A DNA stretch of 64,000 bases, taken from positions 62,001-126,000 of the forward strand of contig JAUMUG010000008.1 of NCBI GenBank assembly GCA_030530775.1, given 5' to 3'. The notes beneath the pieces are model-generated. The model was not told where the DNA came from. It saw only the letters and a program-made list of their open reading frames with translations, and made no database searches. Shown here in pieces: positions 48,852 through 60,100 of this stretch (positions are counted from its first letter, which is position 1; every line of letters starts with the position of its first letter). The position numbers were made by a program, and so were the translations under genes. The DNA is from Lautropia sp. (GTDB taxonomy: Bacteria > Pseudomonadota > Gammaproteobacteria > Burkholderiales > Burkholderiaceae_E).

Positions 48852-51800
48852 GTGAGCACAATCTCGATCCAGCTTCCCCCCAAACTCGCCACAGTCCTTG
48901 AACAGCGTCGCCAACAGCCGGAAAGCCCACTGCTGCCCTGGGTGGCTGCCTGGCTGCTGGCCGATCACAGGGTGAACGGGAACACCCTGCCCAGCGACGT
49001 ACAGGACAGCCAGCAGCTGCTGAGCCATGCCGCCGGCCTGCTGACCGGACCGGACGGCACACCGAGTCGGACCGAGCGCATCGAACTGGCCGGCAACGAA
49101 GGCTTGGCCGTGCTGAGCTTCGACCCGGGCCTCGCTCCGATCGCCGACGGCCCCGGCCCGGCTGCACGGCCGTTCCGAGCCCCGTCGACATCGACCAATG
49201 GCGATCATGCCACCCCGACCGGTGAAGAGTTATCGACGACGCGTAACAATGCCGACATTTGCCTGCAGCTCTATGGCAAAGACGTAACGATTTCCTCTCC
49301 CAACGGTCGTTACGACACCACCGCGCTGCATGGCTGGCGACGCTTTCTGCGCCATCTGCTGATCGAGCTGCTGTTACATCGCAACCGCCCGATCGGGCAG
49401 ATTCCGAATCTGGGCAGCAGCATCCAGCCGCTCATTCTGAACACCTGGTCGGGTTGTGCCGACGGTAACAGCCGCCTGCCACGGAGCACGGTGGTCGAAC
49501 GCTTCGACCTGCAGTGCAAACGCAACCCGCAGGCCGTTGCCGTACAGATGCCCGGCAGATCGACACCGAGCTGGCGCTACCATGAACTGCGCAGTCTGTC
49601 GCTGCAATATGCCGCCTGGCTGCAGGGCCAGGACGTGCGCTCGGGCGACAGGGTGGCGATGCTGCTGTCTCGCCGTCCCGAAAGCATCGCCCTGCTGCTG
49701 GCCATTCTGCGGCTGGGCGCCATTTATGTGCCGGTCGATCCCGCCAGCCCAGAGAAACGGCTGGAGTTGATGTTGCGTGACTGCGGGCCACGTCTGTTGC
49801 TGATCGAAAAGCAGACCGTCGCCCGGCACCGTTCGATCGCCGAGCGTCTCGGAGTCCACATCGTCGACATCGACCGGGATGGCCCCGAAACCAATCCTCG
49901 CCCGGCCGCCAACGGCAATGCCGCCGATCGCGTGCCAGAACTCTCCGAGACCGTTTCCGAAGCGACTCTGATCCGCTCCAGACCGAGTGCAGAGCAGGCG
50001 GCCTACGTGATGTACACTTCCGGCTCGACCGGCACCCCCAAGGGCGTGATCGTGCCTCATCGCGGCATCGTCCGGCTGGTCCATCGCCAGTATTTCGCGC
50101 CTCTGGGCCCCAAGGTGGTGATGCTGCATGCCGCACCATTGGCTTTCGATGCGTCGACCCTGGAAATCTGGGGGCCGTTGCTCAACGGCGGCACCTGTGT
50201 CATTCACCCCGAGGCCATCCCATCCGGAACCGGCCTCGCCCAGACCATCCGCAGTGCCCACGTCAATACCGCCTGGTTGACGGCTGCGCTGTTCAACCGT
50301 CTGATCGACGATGACCCCAAATGTCTGCAAGGGCTGCGCACGCTGATGACCGGGGGCGAAGCCCTGTCACCCAACCACGTCCGCCGGGCACTGCGGGCAC
50401 TGCCGGCTCTGCATCTGGTCAACGGTTACGGCCCGACCGAATGCACCACCTTCGCCGTCACCGGTCCAGTGTCCGAGAACGATCTGAACACACATCGCAG
50501 CGTGCCGCTGGGCCGGCCGATCAACTGGACCTACGTGCGGGTGCTGAGCCCGCAGGGCCAGCCGACCCCTCCGGGATTGCCTGGCGAGCTGTTCATCGGC
50601 GGCCCGGGCCTGTCACTGGGTTATCTGAACCAGCCCGAGCTGAGCGCTCAGCGCTTCGTGCCCGATCCCTTCGGCGATGACGGCAGCGAGCTGCTCTACC
50701 GCAGCGGCGACCAAGTGCGCTGGCTGGACGACGGCCGCCTGGAATACCTCGGCCGCCTCGACAGCCAGCTGAAAATCCGTGGCTTCCGGATCGAACCCGG
50801 CGAAATCGAAACCATCCTGGCCACCCACCCGGCGGTGCGCAGTGCCGCCATCACCGATGAATGCCCGGCCAACGGCGAACGCCGGCTGGTGGCCTGGCTG
50901 GTGGCGGCAGACACCCGCCCCCCCCGCCCCGAGGACGAATCGCTGCGGGCACACTGCCGTGATCAGCTGCCCAACTACATGATACCGGCGCGCTTCGTCT
51001 GGGTACCGCATCTGCCGGTCACCCTCAATGGCAAGCTCGATCGGCGTGCCTTGCAAGCGATGGAAAGCACCGCCGTTACAACGGACACCGTGCTTACAGA
51101 CACTCACGTAACAGCCGCCGCAACCGAAGTTTCTTTTTTGGGGCAGGATATACAATCCGACACAGGCAAAAGCGCCACAATGCCGCCTCCGGCGCTACAG
51201 TCTGCCGTCATCGACATCCTGAAGTCCGTCCTGTCGATCGACCGCCTCGGCCTACATGACAACTTCTTCGAGGTCGGGGGCTCCTCGCTGTTGGCCGCAC
51301 GCGCACTCGAAGCGCTGCAGCAGCGCTTCGGACAAGTGATCGGCATCGAGGATTTCTTCGGCAACCCGACGGCGGCTGCATTTGCCGAACGGATCGCCCT
51401 GCACGATGTCGACGCCACAGTGGAAACTGCCCCGACCACCAATGGCGGGGCCGCTGCGGGAGAAGCGCTCCGCGACGGTCTGCCGGAGCTGGCGCCGGTC
51501 CACACCGTCTCCTCGACATCGGCTTCCATCCCGACGCCGGATGTCCTCTCGCCCGCCCCCTTCGCTTCGAGTGCCGGTACCAACGACGGTGATCCGCCGA
51601 ACGCCACGACAGGAAGGGCCGCACCGAATGCTCCGAGTCCGGGCGCCCGTTCCCCCTCCACCGCCATCGGCGACGACGAGCATGCCATTGCCATCATCGG
51701 CATGGCCGGGCGCTTTCCGGGTGCAGCCGATATCGAGCAGCTCTGGCAGAACCTGATCGATGGCGTCGATGGTATCCGCCACTTCAAGCCCGAAGAACTC

Positions 51801-54800
51801 GATCCTTCGCTGCCGGCCAACCTGATCGGTGATCCCAGTTATGTGCCGGCGCGCGGCGTCATCGACGACGTCGCCCGATTCGATGCGGCCTTCTTCGGCA
51901 TCAGCCCGCGTGAAGCCGAGCTGATGGACCCGCAGCAGCGCATCTTTCTGGAACTGGCCTGGCAGTGCCTGGAAAATGCCGGCCATTCACCACGCGACGG
52001 CGACCGCAGCATCGGTGTATTCGCCGGCATGTACAACGCCACCTATTTCCAGCGCAATCTGCGCCATCACCCGGACAAGATCGCCGGACTCGGCGAGTTT
52101 CAGGTGATGCTGGACAACGAGAAGGACTATATCGCCACCCGCACGGCCAACCGCCTGAATCTGCAGGGGCCGGCGGTCTCGGTGCACACCGCATGCTCGA
52201 CTTCGCTGGTTGCCATCGTCCAGGCCGTGCTGAGCCTGCGCGCCGGCCAGTGCCGCATGGCATTGGCCGGTGGTTCGGCCGTCACCTGCCCAGTCAACAG
52301 CGGCTATCTATATGAAGCCGGCTCGATGCTCTCGCCCGACGGCCGCACCCGAAGCTTCGACGCCGATGCCCAGGGAACCGTGTTCTCCGATGGTGCCGCC
52401 GTGGTGCTTCTCAAGCGCCTCGGCGATGCCCGTCGCGACGGCGACACCATCCATGCCGTGATCCGCGGCGTGGGATTGAACAACGATGGTGGCAACAAGG
52501 CCAGCTTCACGGCGCCCAGCGTCGATGGGCAGCAGGCCGTGATCAGTGCTGCACTTCGTGACGCCGGCCTGCCGGCACGCAGCATCCAGTATGTCGAGGC
52601 ACATGGCACCGCCACTCCGATGGGCGATCCCATCGAAGTGGCGGCGCTGACCCGTGCCTGGCGTGAACAGACAACCGACACCGGCTTCGCCCTGCTCGGT
52701 TCGCTCAAGAGTCACATCGGTCATACAGTCATCGCCGCAGGCGCCTCCAGCACCATCAAGGTCGCCATGGCCTTGAAGCACCAGCTGATTCCCGGCACGC
52801 TGCATTATCGCTCGCCCAACCCGGCGCTGAATCTGGCACGGACGCCCTTCAAGGTCACCGCCGAACACACACCCTGGCCGCGAGTGCCGGGCCAGCCGCG
52901 TCGTGCCGCCATCAGTGCCTTCGGCGTCGGGGGCACCAATGCCCACGTCATCGTCGAAGAGCCCCCGCCCGACACACGGACCATGGCCGGGCCCGAGCCA
53001 AGCGACCCTGCCACCCCATGGCTGCTGCCCCTGAGCGCCCGCACCGACAGTGCACTGGCCACCCAGCGTCGACAGCTGGCAGCCCATCTGTCCGCAACCG
53101 GCGGCCCGTCCCTGAGCGACGTGGCGTTTACCCTGATCCATGGCCGCACGGCGATGAGCGAGCGCCAATGCGTCGTGGCCTCCAGCCTCACCGACGCCGT
53201 CGAAGCCCTGTCGGCCGGACATTCGCCGGATCGGCTGCAGGCGCACGCCGGCGGCATCAAGCAATGGGTTTGGCTGTTCCCCGGTCAGGGCGCACAGTAC
53301 GCCGGCATGGGCCGGTCGCTGTACCGGCAGGATCCGGTATTCGCGGAAGCTTTCGATCATGCCCTGCTGGCCATTGCTTCGCTGACCGATGATCAGGCGG
53401 CAGACTATATTCGATCGATGGGCATCGACGTGGTCGATGCCGCACGAACCAGCGCCATATCCCGCAGCGCGGCCGATGCCCCGCCCGGCCCGAATGCAGA
53501 CGATGCAGGAGACATAGCACCCGCATCGGCCGATGCACACCCGGTGGATGCCGTGGATACGGTGGACTCGGTCGACACCCTGATCGGTGCCGGCCGCGGT
53601 GACGATGATGAACACCGCCGGAACGCGGAACTGCAGCAGCGTGCCGATGAACTGCGCGACCGGATCTTCGATGGTGATGACAGCCAGCTTGCCCAGACCG
53701 GGCTGACCCAGCCGGCACTGTTCGCCTTGGAGTACGCGCTGGCCCGTTACTGGCAACATCGGGGCTTGGCGCCCCAGGTGCTGATCGGTCACAGTCTCGG
53801 TGAGTTTGCCGCCGCAGTCATCGCGGGCGTCATGAGCCTGCGCGATGCCGGCCGGCTGGTGGCATTACGGGGCCGGCTGATCCAGGCGCTGCCCGCCGGC
53901 GCCATGCTGGCCGTGCGTCTGCCTGCCGAGCAGATACGGCCCCGACTGCCCGAAGGCGTATCGATCGCCACCATCAATGCCCCGGATGCCTGCGTGGTGG
54001 CCGGCCCCTTTGCACCGATCGACCGCCTGGCCGAACAGCTGCAGGCCGACGACGTCGCCCACCAGAAGCTCAACACCTCACACGCCTTCCATTCGGTCAT
54101 GATGGACCCGGCGGTCGCGCCGTTCCGGCGCGCCGTGGCCGACGTGTCACTGCAGGCCCCCGCCATCCCGATCATTTCGGGACGGACCGGCAGACCCATC
54201 GATGCGGCACAGATCACCGATCCGGCCTATTGGGCCGAGCAGATCCGCGACACCGTCCGCTTTGCCGATGCCGCCCGGTCCGCACTGGCCACCGACGGCA
54301 GCGCCTTCCTCGAACTGGGCCCGGGTCAGGTGCTGACCAAGCTGCTCAAGCGCGCCGCCGGCAAGAGCATCTGCGTGCCCTCCTTCGATCAGCAGCCGGA
54401 AGAGGAACTGCGTGCCATCGCACGGGCCCGTGCCCTGCTGTGGTGCGTCGACGCCCTGACGCTGACCGATACCGTGCCGACCAAGGGGCGCCGTATTGCG
54501 CTACCCACCTATCCCTTCGAGGGCAGGACGTTCTGGCTGGCCGCGCCACCGGCCTCGGCGGCAGCGGGCGGCTCGGTTCCCCCGCTGGCCACCGCCATGA
54601 TCGGCGCTGCCCCTCCGGCGGGCACTCCGGTTCCCGTACCGCCACGGCCGCAGACCATGGCTCAGGCTCGAAGTATGATGGCCTTTGCGCAAGCCGGCGC
54701 CAACCCCGCTGCCCCATCCACGACCACCGGCGCGGCAGCTCTGCAGGTTCCGCAGACCGCCGCCACGCCAGCACCTCAACCTCTTTCCGTCCCTTCTCCG

Positions 54801-57080
54801 TCTACGCCCGACATGAGCAACACCAACCGACAAGCCGGTCTCCACAACGAACTGGCCCAGACAATCGATGAAGTCTGCGGCATCGAAATTTCCGAAGGCG
54901 ACCGTGAACGTCCCTTTGTCGAGCTGGGACTGGATTCCCTGCTGCTGACCCAGCTCGCCCTGCAGATCAAGCGACATTTCAATGCGCCAGTCACGTTCAG
55001 ACAGTTGATGACCGATCTGCAGAGCCCGGGCGATGTCGTCCGTTATCTGGACGAAACCCTGCCGGCCGACGCCCCGGTCGGCGGCGCCGTCCCGGCCGCG
55101 CAGAACAACGATGCCTCCGCACAGCAAGCCGCTGCCGGACAACCGCAGAGCACCGTGTCGACGGCACTTCAAGCACAGATGCCGCAGATGGCACCGACGA
55201 CGATGCCGGCCTTTGCCGCTCCCGCCCTGCCGGTGGCCGCCTCCGACGGCATGCAGCAGCTGATCCAGCATCAGCTCTATCTGATGGAACAGCAGTTGCG
55301 GCTGCTGGGTGGCCAGGCGGCTCCGATCACGCTGCATCAGACGATGCAGGCCCAGCAACCCGTCGATACCCAGAGTGCCTCCTCCCAGGGAGTGGCTGCC
55401 GCTGCCGGTGGGGCGTCGATGCCATCGGCCCCTGGTGTAGCGGCTGGCACGGCGACTCAGGAAGCCGGCACTCGACCCACGGATTCGGACGACACAGCCC
55501 GGAGCAAGGAAGAACGTGCCACCGATGACCCGAAAAAAGCCTTCGGCGCCATCGCCCGCATCTATCGCCAGCAGCAGGACAGCCTGACGCCGCGGCAGGA
55601 AGCCCGGCTGGATGCCTTCATTCGCCGCTATGTCGACAAGACCCGGGCCTCGCGCGACTACACGCAGCTGCATCGGCCCCACTCGGCCGACCCACGCGTC
55701 GTCAACGGTTTCCGCCCACGCCTCAAGGAAATGATCTACCAGATCGTCATCGAGCGTTCCAAGGGTTCGCACATGTGGGATCTGGACGGCAATGAATATG
55801 TCGATGCGCTGAACGGCTTTGGCATGAGCATGTTCGGCTGGCAGCCGGACTTCGTGCTGGATGCCGTCAGAAAGCAGATGGAGCTCGGCTATGACATCGG
55901 TCCCCAGCACCCGCTGTCCGGCCCCGTCACCGAACTGGTCTGCGAGATGACCGGCTTCGAGCGTGCCGCGCTGTGCAACACCGGCTCGGAAGCGGTGATG
56001 GGCGCCTTGCGGATCGCCCGGACCGTGACCGGCCGTGACCGGATCGCGGTGTTCTCCGGCGCCTACCACGGCATCTTCGACGAAGTGATCGTGCGCATCG
56101 GTGCACGGGGCCGCGCCATGCCGGCAGCCCCCGGCATCATGCCCAACACGGCCGAGAACGTCGTCATTCTGGAGTACGGCGAGCCGTCGGCGCTGGAATG
56201 GGTCAAGGCCAATGCCGATTCACTGGCGGCCGTGCTGGTCGAACCGGTGCAGAGCCGCCGCCCCGAACTGCAGCCGCGCGAATTCCTGCACGAGCTGCGC
56301 CGCATCACGGAGGAGCGGGGCTCGCTGCTGATCTTCGATGAGGTCGTGACCGGCTTCCGTACGGGTCCAGGCGGTGCCCAGGCCCACTTCGACATCCGCG
56401 CCGATCTGGCCTCCTACGGCAAGGTGGTCGGCGGCGGCTTCCCGATCGGCATCATCGCCGGCAAGCGCGAATACATGGACGCGCTCGACGGTGGTGCCTG
56501 GCAGTATGGTGACGACTCGATCCCTACGGTGGGCGTCACCTATTTTGCCGGCACCTTCGTGCGCCACCCGCTGGCGCTGGCGGCCTGTCACGCCGTGCTC
56601 GAGCACCTGAAGGAAGCCGGCCCCACGCTGCAACAGAAACTGACCCGGGTCACCACGGATCTGGCCGATTCGCTCAACGCCTTCTGCCGCAAGCATGGCG
56701 CACCGATCGAAATCCGCCACTTCGCCTCGGTCTGGCGCATTGTCTTCCTCGAAGAGCACCCCTACCAGGATCTGCTGTTCGCAATGATGCGCAATCGTGG
56801 CATCCACATCCTCGACAATTTCCCCTGCTTCATGACCACGGCCCACACACCGCAGGACGTCGACGCGATCCGAAACGCCTTCTGCGAAGCGGTGCGCGAA
56901 CTGCAGGGCGATGGCTTCCTGCCGCAGGCGGAAAACACCGAGGAGGACGAAACGCCCGATCCGAACAAGCCACCGGTGCCTGGCGCCCGTCTGGGACGCG
57001 ATGCCGAAGGCAGGGCAGCCTGGTTCATCGCCGACCCCGGCCGGCCGGGCGCCTACATCCAGTTGCAAGCCAGTGAGTGA
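48852..57080 (+). CDS. Hybrid NRPS-PKS with aminotransferase, A-T-KS-AT-ACP-AMT
   Basis: 2742 aa assembly-line enzyme. Residues 1-215 resemble only the C-terminal lobe of a condensation domain, with no HHxxxDG. A domain about 225-735 (YTSGSTGTPKG near 384, NGYGPTE, NGKLDRR near 724); its selectivity residues read D-A-L-W-M-G-G-T-F-K, close to valine activators. T domain Ser near 811 (VGGSSLLA). KS about 941-1373 with Cys (HTACSTS, ~1115) and both His (EAHGTAT, SHIGHT). AT about 1475-1877 with GHSLGE and HAFH, the malonyl-CoA type; an Asp/Ala-rich insert of about 90 residues splits it. ACP Ser near 2029 (GLDSLLL). A Gln-rich linker leads to a class III PLP aminotransferase about 2285-2700 (Lys in SYGKVVGGG, ~2524). 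No KR, DH, ER or TE. Start GTG with a weak ribosome site. Confidence 0.93.
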   Translation: MSTISIQLPPKLATVLEQRRQQPESPLLPWVAAWLLADHRVNGNTLPSDVQDSQQLLSHAAGLLTGPDGTPSRTERIELAGNEGLAVLSFDPGLAPIADGPGPAARPFRAPSTSTNGDHATPTGEELSTTRNNADICLQLYGKDVTISSPNGRYDTTALHGWRRFLRHLLIELLLHRNRPIGQIPNLGSSIQPLILNTWSGCADGNSRLPRSTVVERFDLQCKRNPQAVAVQMPGRSTPSWRYHELRSLSLQYAAWLQGQDVRSGDRVAMLLSRRPESIALLLAILRLGAIYVPVDPASPEKRLELMLRDCGPRLLLIEKQTVARHRSIAERLGVHIVDIDRDGPETNPRPAANGNAADRVPELSETVSEATLIRSRPSAEQAAYVMYTSGSTGTPKGVIVPHRGIVRLVHRQYFAPLGPKVVMLHAAPLAFDASTLEIWGPLLNGGTCVIHPEAIPSGTGLAQTIRSAHVNTAWLTAALFNRLIDDDPKCLQGLRTLMTGGEALSPNHVRRALRALPALHLVNGYGPTECTTFAVTGPVSENDLNTHRSVPLGRPINWTYVRVLSPQGQPTPPGLPGELFIGGPGLSLGYLNQPELSAQRFVPDPFGDDGSELLYRSGDQVRWLDDGRLEYLGRLDSQLKIRGFRIEPGEIETILATHPAVRSAAITDECPANGERRLVAWLVAADTRPPRPEDESLRAHCRDQLPNYMIPARFVWVPHLPVTLNGKLDRRALQAMESTAVTTDTVLTDTHVTAAATEVSFLGQDIQSDTGKSATMPPPALQSAVIDILKSVLSIDRLGLHDNFFEVGGSSLLAARALEALQQRFGQVIGIEDFFGNPTAAAFAERIALHDVDATVETAPTTNGGAAAGEALRDGLPELAPVHTVSSTSASIPTPDVLSPAPFASSAGTNDGDPPNATTGRAAPNAPSPGARSPSTAIGDDEHAIAIIGMAGRFPGAADIEQLWQNLIDGVDGIRHFKPEELDPSLPANLIGDPSYVPARGVIDDVARFDAAFFGISPREAELMDPQQRIFLELAWQCLENAGHSPRDGDRSIGVFAGMYNATYFQRNLRHHPDKIAGLGEFQVMLDNEKDYIATRTANRLNLQGPAVSVHTACSTSLVAIVQAVLSLRAGQCRMALAGGSAVTCPVNSGYLYEAGSMLSPDGRTRSFDADAQGTVFSDGAAVVLLKRLGDARRDGDTIHAVIRGVGLNNDGGNKASFTAPSVDGQQAVISAALRDAGLPARSIQYVEAHGTATPMGDPIEVAALTRAWREQTTDTGFALLGSLKSHIGHTVIAAGASSTIKVAMALKHQLIPGTLHYRSPNPALNLARTPFKVTAEHTPWPRVPGQPRRAAISAFGVGGTNAHVIVEEPPPDTRTMAGPEPSDPATPWLLPLSARTDSALATQRRQLAAHLSATGGPSLSDVAFTLIHGRTAMSERQCVVASSLTDAVEALSAGHSPDRLQAHAGGIKQWVWLFPGQGAQYAGMGRSLYRQDPVFAEAFDHALLAIASLTDDQAADYIRSMGIDVVDAARTSAISRSAADAPPGPNADDAGDIAPASADAHPVDAVDTVDSVDTLIGAGRGDDDEHRRNAELQQRADELRDRIFDGDDSQLAQTGLTQPALFALEYALARYWQHRGLAPQVLIGHSLGEFAAAVIAGVMSLRDAGRLVALRGRLIQALPAGAMLAVRLPAEQIRPRLPEGVSIATINAPDACVVAGPFAPIDRLAEQLQADDVAHQKLNTSHAFHSVMMDPAVAPFRRAVADVSLQAPAIPIISGRTGRPIDAAQITDPAYWAEQIRDTVRFADAARSALATDGSAFLELGPGQVLTKLLKRAAGKSICVPSFDQQPEEELRAIARARALLWCVDALTLTDTVPTKGRRIALPTYPFEGRTFWLAAPPASAAAGGSVPPLATAMIGAAPPAGTPVPVPPRPQTMAQARSMMAFAQAGANPAAPSTTTGAAALQVPQTAATPAPQPLSVPSPSTPDMSNTNRQAGLHNELAQTIDEVCGIEISEGDRERPFVELGLDSLLLTQLALQIKRHFNAPVTFRQLMTDLQSPGDVVRYLDETLPADAPVGGAVPAAQNNDASAQQAAAGQPQSTVSTALQAQMPQMAPTTMPAFAAPALPVAASDGMQQLIQHQLYLMEQQLRLLGGQAAPITLHQTMQAQQPVDTQSASSQGVAAAAGGASMPSAPGVAAGTATQEAGTRPTDSDDTARSKEERATDDPKKAFGAIARIYRQQQDSLTPRQEARLDAFIRRYVDKTRASRDYTQLHRPHSADPRVVNGFRPRLKEMIYQIVIERSKGSHMWDLDGNEYVDALNGFGMSMFGWQPDFVLDAVRKQMELGYDIGPQHPLSGPVTELVCEMTGFERAALCNTGSEAVMGALRIARTVTGRDRIAVFSGAYHGIFDEVIVRIGARGRAMPAAPGIMPNTAENVVILEYGEPSALEWVKANADSLAAVLVEPVQSRRPELQPREFLHELRRITEERGSLLIFDEVVTGFRTGPGGAQAHFDIRADLASYGKVVGGGFPIGIIAGKREYMDALDGGAWQYGDDSIPTVGVTYFAGTFVRHPLALAACHAVLEHLKEAGPTLQQKLTRVTTDLADSLNAFCRKHGAPIEIRHFASVWRIVFLEEHPYQDLLFAMMRNRGIHILDNFPCFMTTAHTPQDVDAIRNAFCEAVRELQGDGFLPQAENTEEDETPDPNKPPVPGARLGRDAEGRAAWFIADPGRPGAYIQLQASE
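53544..53579 (+). repeat. Four 9-bp coding repeats inside the AT insert
   Basis: Four consecutive degenerate copies of GTGGAnnnn encode VDA-VDT-VDS-VDT. They lie in the low-complexity insert that interrupts the AT domain, pointing to slippage-driven expansion. Confidence 0.65.
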
Positions 57081-57101
57081 TCCAAAACCAATAGCGGTCT
57101 G

Positions 57102-60100
57102 ATGAACAACAAATCCAATATCTCCCCGGGGCTGCCCTCGGGGTTCAAGGGCAAGGCGGTCGATTTCGACCCCTTTGCCGGTTTCGAGGATGTCCCGACC
57201 ATCGAACAGGTGCTGCACCCGACCGAGGCGCAGCGTGAAGTCTGGCTGGCCGATCAGATAGGTCGCGAGGCCTCACTGGCCTACAACGAAGCGGTCGAGC
57301 TGCAGCTGCGGGGGCCGGTGGACGATGACACCATCGAGCGCCTGCGCGAAGCCTGCCTGAAGGTGGTGGCAGCGCACCAGGCGCTGCGCGCCGTCTTCAG
57401 TGCCGATGGTTCGGAAATGTTGATTCAGACGGCGTCGGCCGTGCAGATCCCCTTCGAGGTGGTCGATCTGCGCGGTCTGGACGAAAGCACCCGGGCACGC
57501 CGGCTGCAGGACCGGCGCGAGCAGATCGTGCAATCGCCCTTCGATCTGACCAGAGGTCCCCTGTTCCGAGCGCTGCTGGTGCGTCTGGCCGATGACGAGG
57601 CCGCGCTGCTGCTGTCGACCCATCACCTGGTCTGCGACGGCTATTCCTTCGGCATCGTGCTACGCGATTTGTGTCTGGCCTTCCAGAGCAAACCGATCGC
57701 GCCATCGGCCTATGCCGATTATGTGCGCGCCGAAAGCCTTTTCCTCAAAACCGGCGAAGCCGGCGACAACATCCGCTTCTGGACCAGCCGCTATGCGCAG
57801 GACATCCCGGTCACCGATCTGCCGACCGACCGGCCCAGGCCGGCCCGACGACAGGTCGCCGCGCACCGTATCGATCATCTGATCGATCAAACGACCTTCG
57901 AGTCCCTGCGCCAGACTGCCAGCCGGCTGCGCATCAGCCTGTTCACTCTGCTGCTGGGCGGTTTCGAGATGCTGATCGCCCGTCTGACCGGCAATCCCGA
58001 CGTCGTGATCGGTGTACCGGCAGCCGGTCAGATCGCAACCGACCAGCCCGGCATCGTCGGTCATTGCGTCAATCTGTTGCCCGTGCGTGGTCGGGTCGAT
58101 GCCCAGGCACGCAGCAGCGACTGGCTCGGCGCCGTGCAACGCGAACTGTTCGACGCTTTCGATCATCAGCGCTTCACCTTCGGCTCCCTGCTGACCCACC
58201 TGTCGCTGAAGCGCGACCCGTCACGGCTGCCGCTGGTGTCGGTGATGTTCAACCTCGATCAGCGGATGGACCCGGCTCAGCTGCAGATGCCCGGCCTGAC
58301 GGTCAACGTCGAACCGGTGGCACGCCGCTTCGAGAACTTCGAGCTCTTCGTCAACCTGACCCCGCTGGATGAAGGCCTACGGGTCGAGTGCCAGTACAGC
58401 ACGGCGCTGTTCGACGATGCCAGTATCCGCCACTGGCTGCAGAGCTTCGATGCACTGCTGCAGAACATAGCCACCGACAGCGAACGGACCGTCGGCCGAC
58501 AGCCGGTACTGGACCAGAACCAGCGGACACTGCTGCAGAACTGGAACGACACTCGCCGCGAGCAGAGCCTGAACCGCACTCCGGTGGAGCTGTTCGACCG
58601 CATCGCCCACACCCTGCCCAACAAGATCGCACTGGCCGACGCACGGTACGCCGTCAGTTATCAAACTCTGCAGGACAGCAGTCAGGAACTGGCCGAGCGG
58701 CTGCGTGCGCAGGGCATCGGTCCGGGCAGACTGGTTGGATTGTGTCTCGAGCGCGGTGCCGCCATGGTCATCGCCCAGTGGGCGATCTGGCGCACCGGTG
58801 CCGCCTATGTGCCACTCGACCCGGCCTTCCCGCGGGAGCGGCTGGCCTACATGGCGGAAGACGCCGCGCTCGCACTGGTGGTGGCCGATCGCAATACGCT
58901 CGAAATCTGCCAAGGCTTCGACTGGCCACGGGGCAAGACCTTGCTGATCGATGCCGCCGAGCTGTGCACACCGACCGAGGCCGATCTGCGCCCGGTCGAC
59001 AAGCTGAATCTGTCGCAGCCCGAGGCGGCCGCCTATGTCATCTATACTTCCGGCTCCACCGGCAAGCCCAAGGGTGTCTCGGTTCCACACCGGGCCGCAG
59101 CCAACCTGCTGCTGTCGATGCAGCGCAAGCCCGGCATCCGCTCGGCCGACCGGCTGCTGGCCGTCACCACCCTGTCCTTCGACATCGCGCTGCTGGAGCT
59201 GATCACACCGCTGATTTCCGGCGGCAGTGTCTTCGTGGCCGACCGTGAAGACAGCATGGATGGCTACCGGCTGGCCGAGTTGCTGGCCGCGCAGCAGATC
59301 AACGTGATGCAGGCCACTCCCGGCACCTGGCGCCTGCTGCTGAGTGCGGGCTGGACCCCGCCCCGTGGCTTCCGTGCCCTGGTGGGCGGCGAGCCACTGC
59401 CGGTCGATCTGGCCAACGAGCTGCTGGCGCTACCGCTGACCCTGTGGAATATGTATGGTCCGACCGAGACCACCGTCTGGTCGACCTGCTCGCAGGTTCA
59501 TGGCACGGCCCAGGGCATCCGCATCGGCACCCCGATCGACAACACGTATGTGCGTATCGTCGACGACGCCGGTCTCGACGTACCCATCGGCGCCGCCGGC
59601 GAAATCCTGATCGGTGGCGAAGGAGTCGCCATCGGTTATTTGGGCCGCCCGGATCTGACCGCCGAGCGATTCATTTCCGACGAGCAGACGCCGGGCCGCA
59701 GCATCTACCGAACCGGCGACAGCGGGCGCTGGCGTCACGACGGCACGCTCGAACATCTTGGCCGCCTCGACCATCAGGTCAAGGTGCGCGGTTACCGGAT
59801 CGAACTGGGCGAGATCGAAACCATCGTGTCCAGCTTCCCCGGCATCCAGCAAGCCGTCACCATCGTCCGTGAAGACAACCCGGGTGATCAGCGTCTGGTC
59901 GCCTATCTGGTCGGACGGGAGCGGGAGACGGAAGCCCGCGAGGCCAACCGGCAAGAAGCCGGTGCCCTGCGCGCTCATCTGCGCAAGCAGTTGCCGGACT
60001 ATATGGTGCCGCAGCACTTCGTCTGGATTCCAGCCTTTGCATTGCTGCCCAACGGCAAGATCGATCGCAAGGTGCTACCCCGTCCGGACCAGCTGGCCGA

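Noticed and set aside
54501-56069. Minus-strand open frame of 522 codons within the first synthase
   Set aside because: Lies over the AT end, ACP, linker and aminotransferase start, all of which read correctly on the plus strand.
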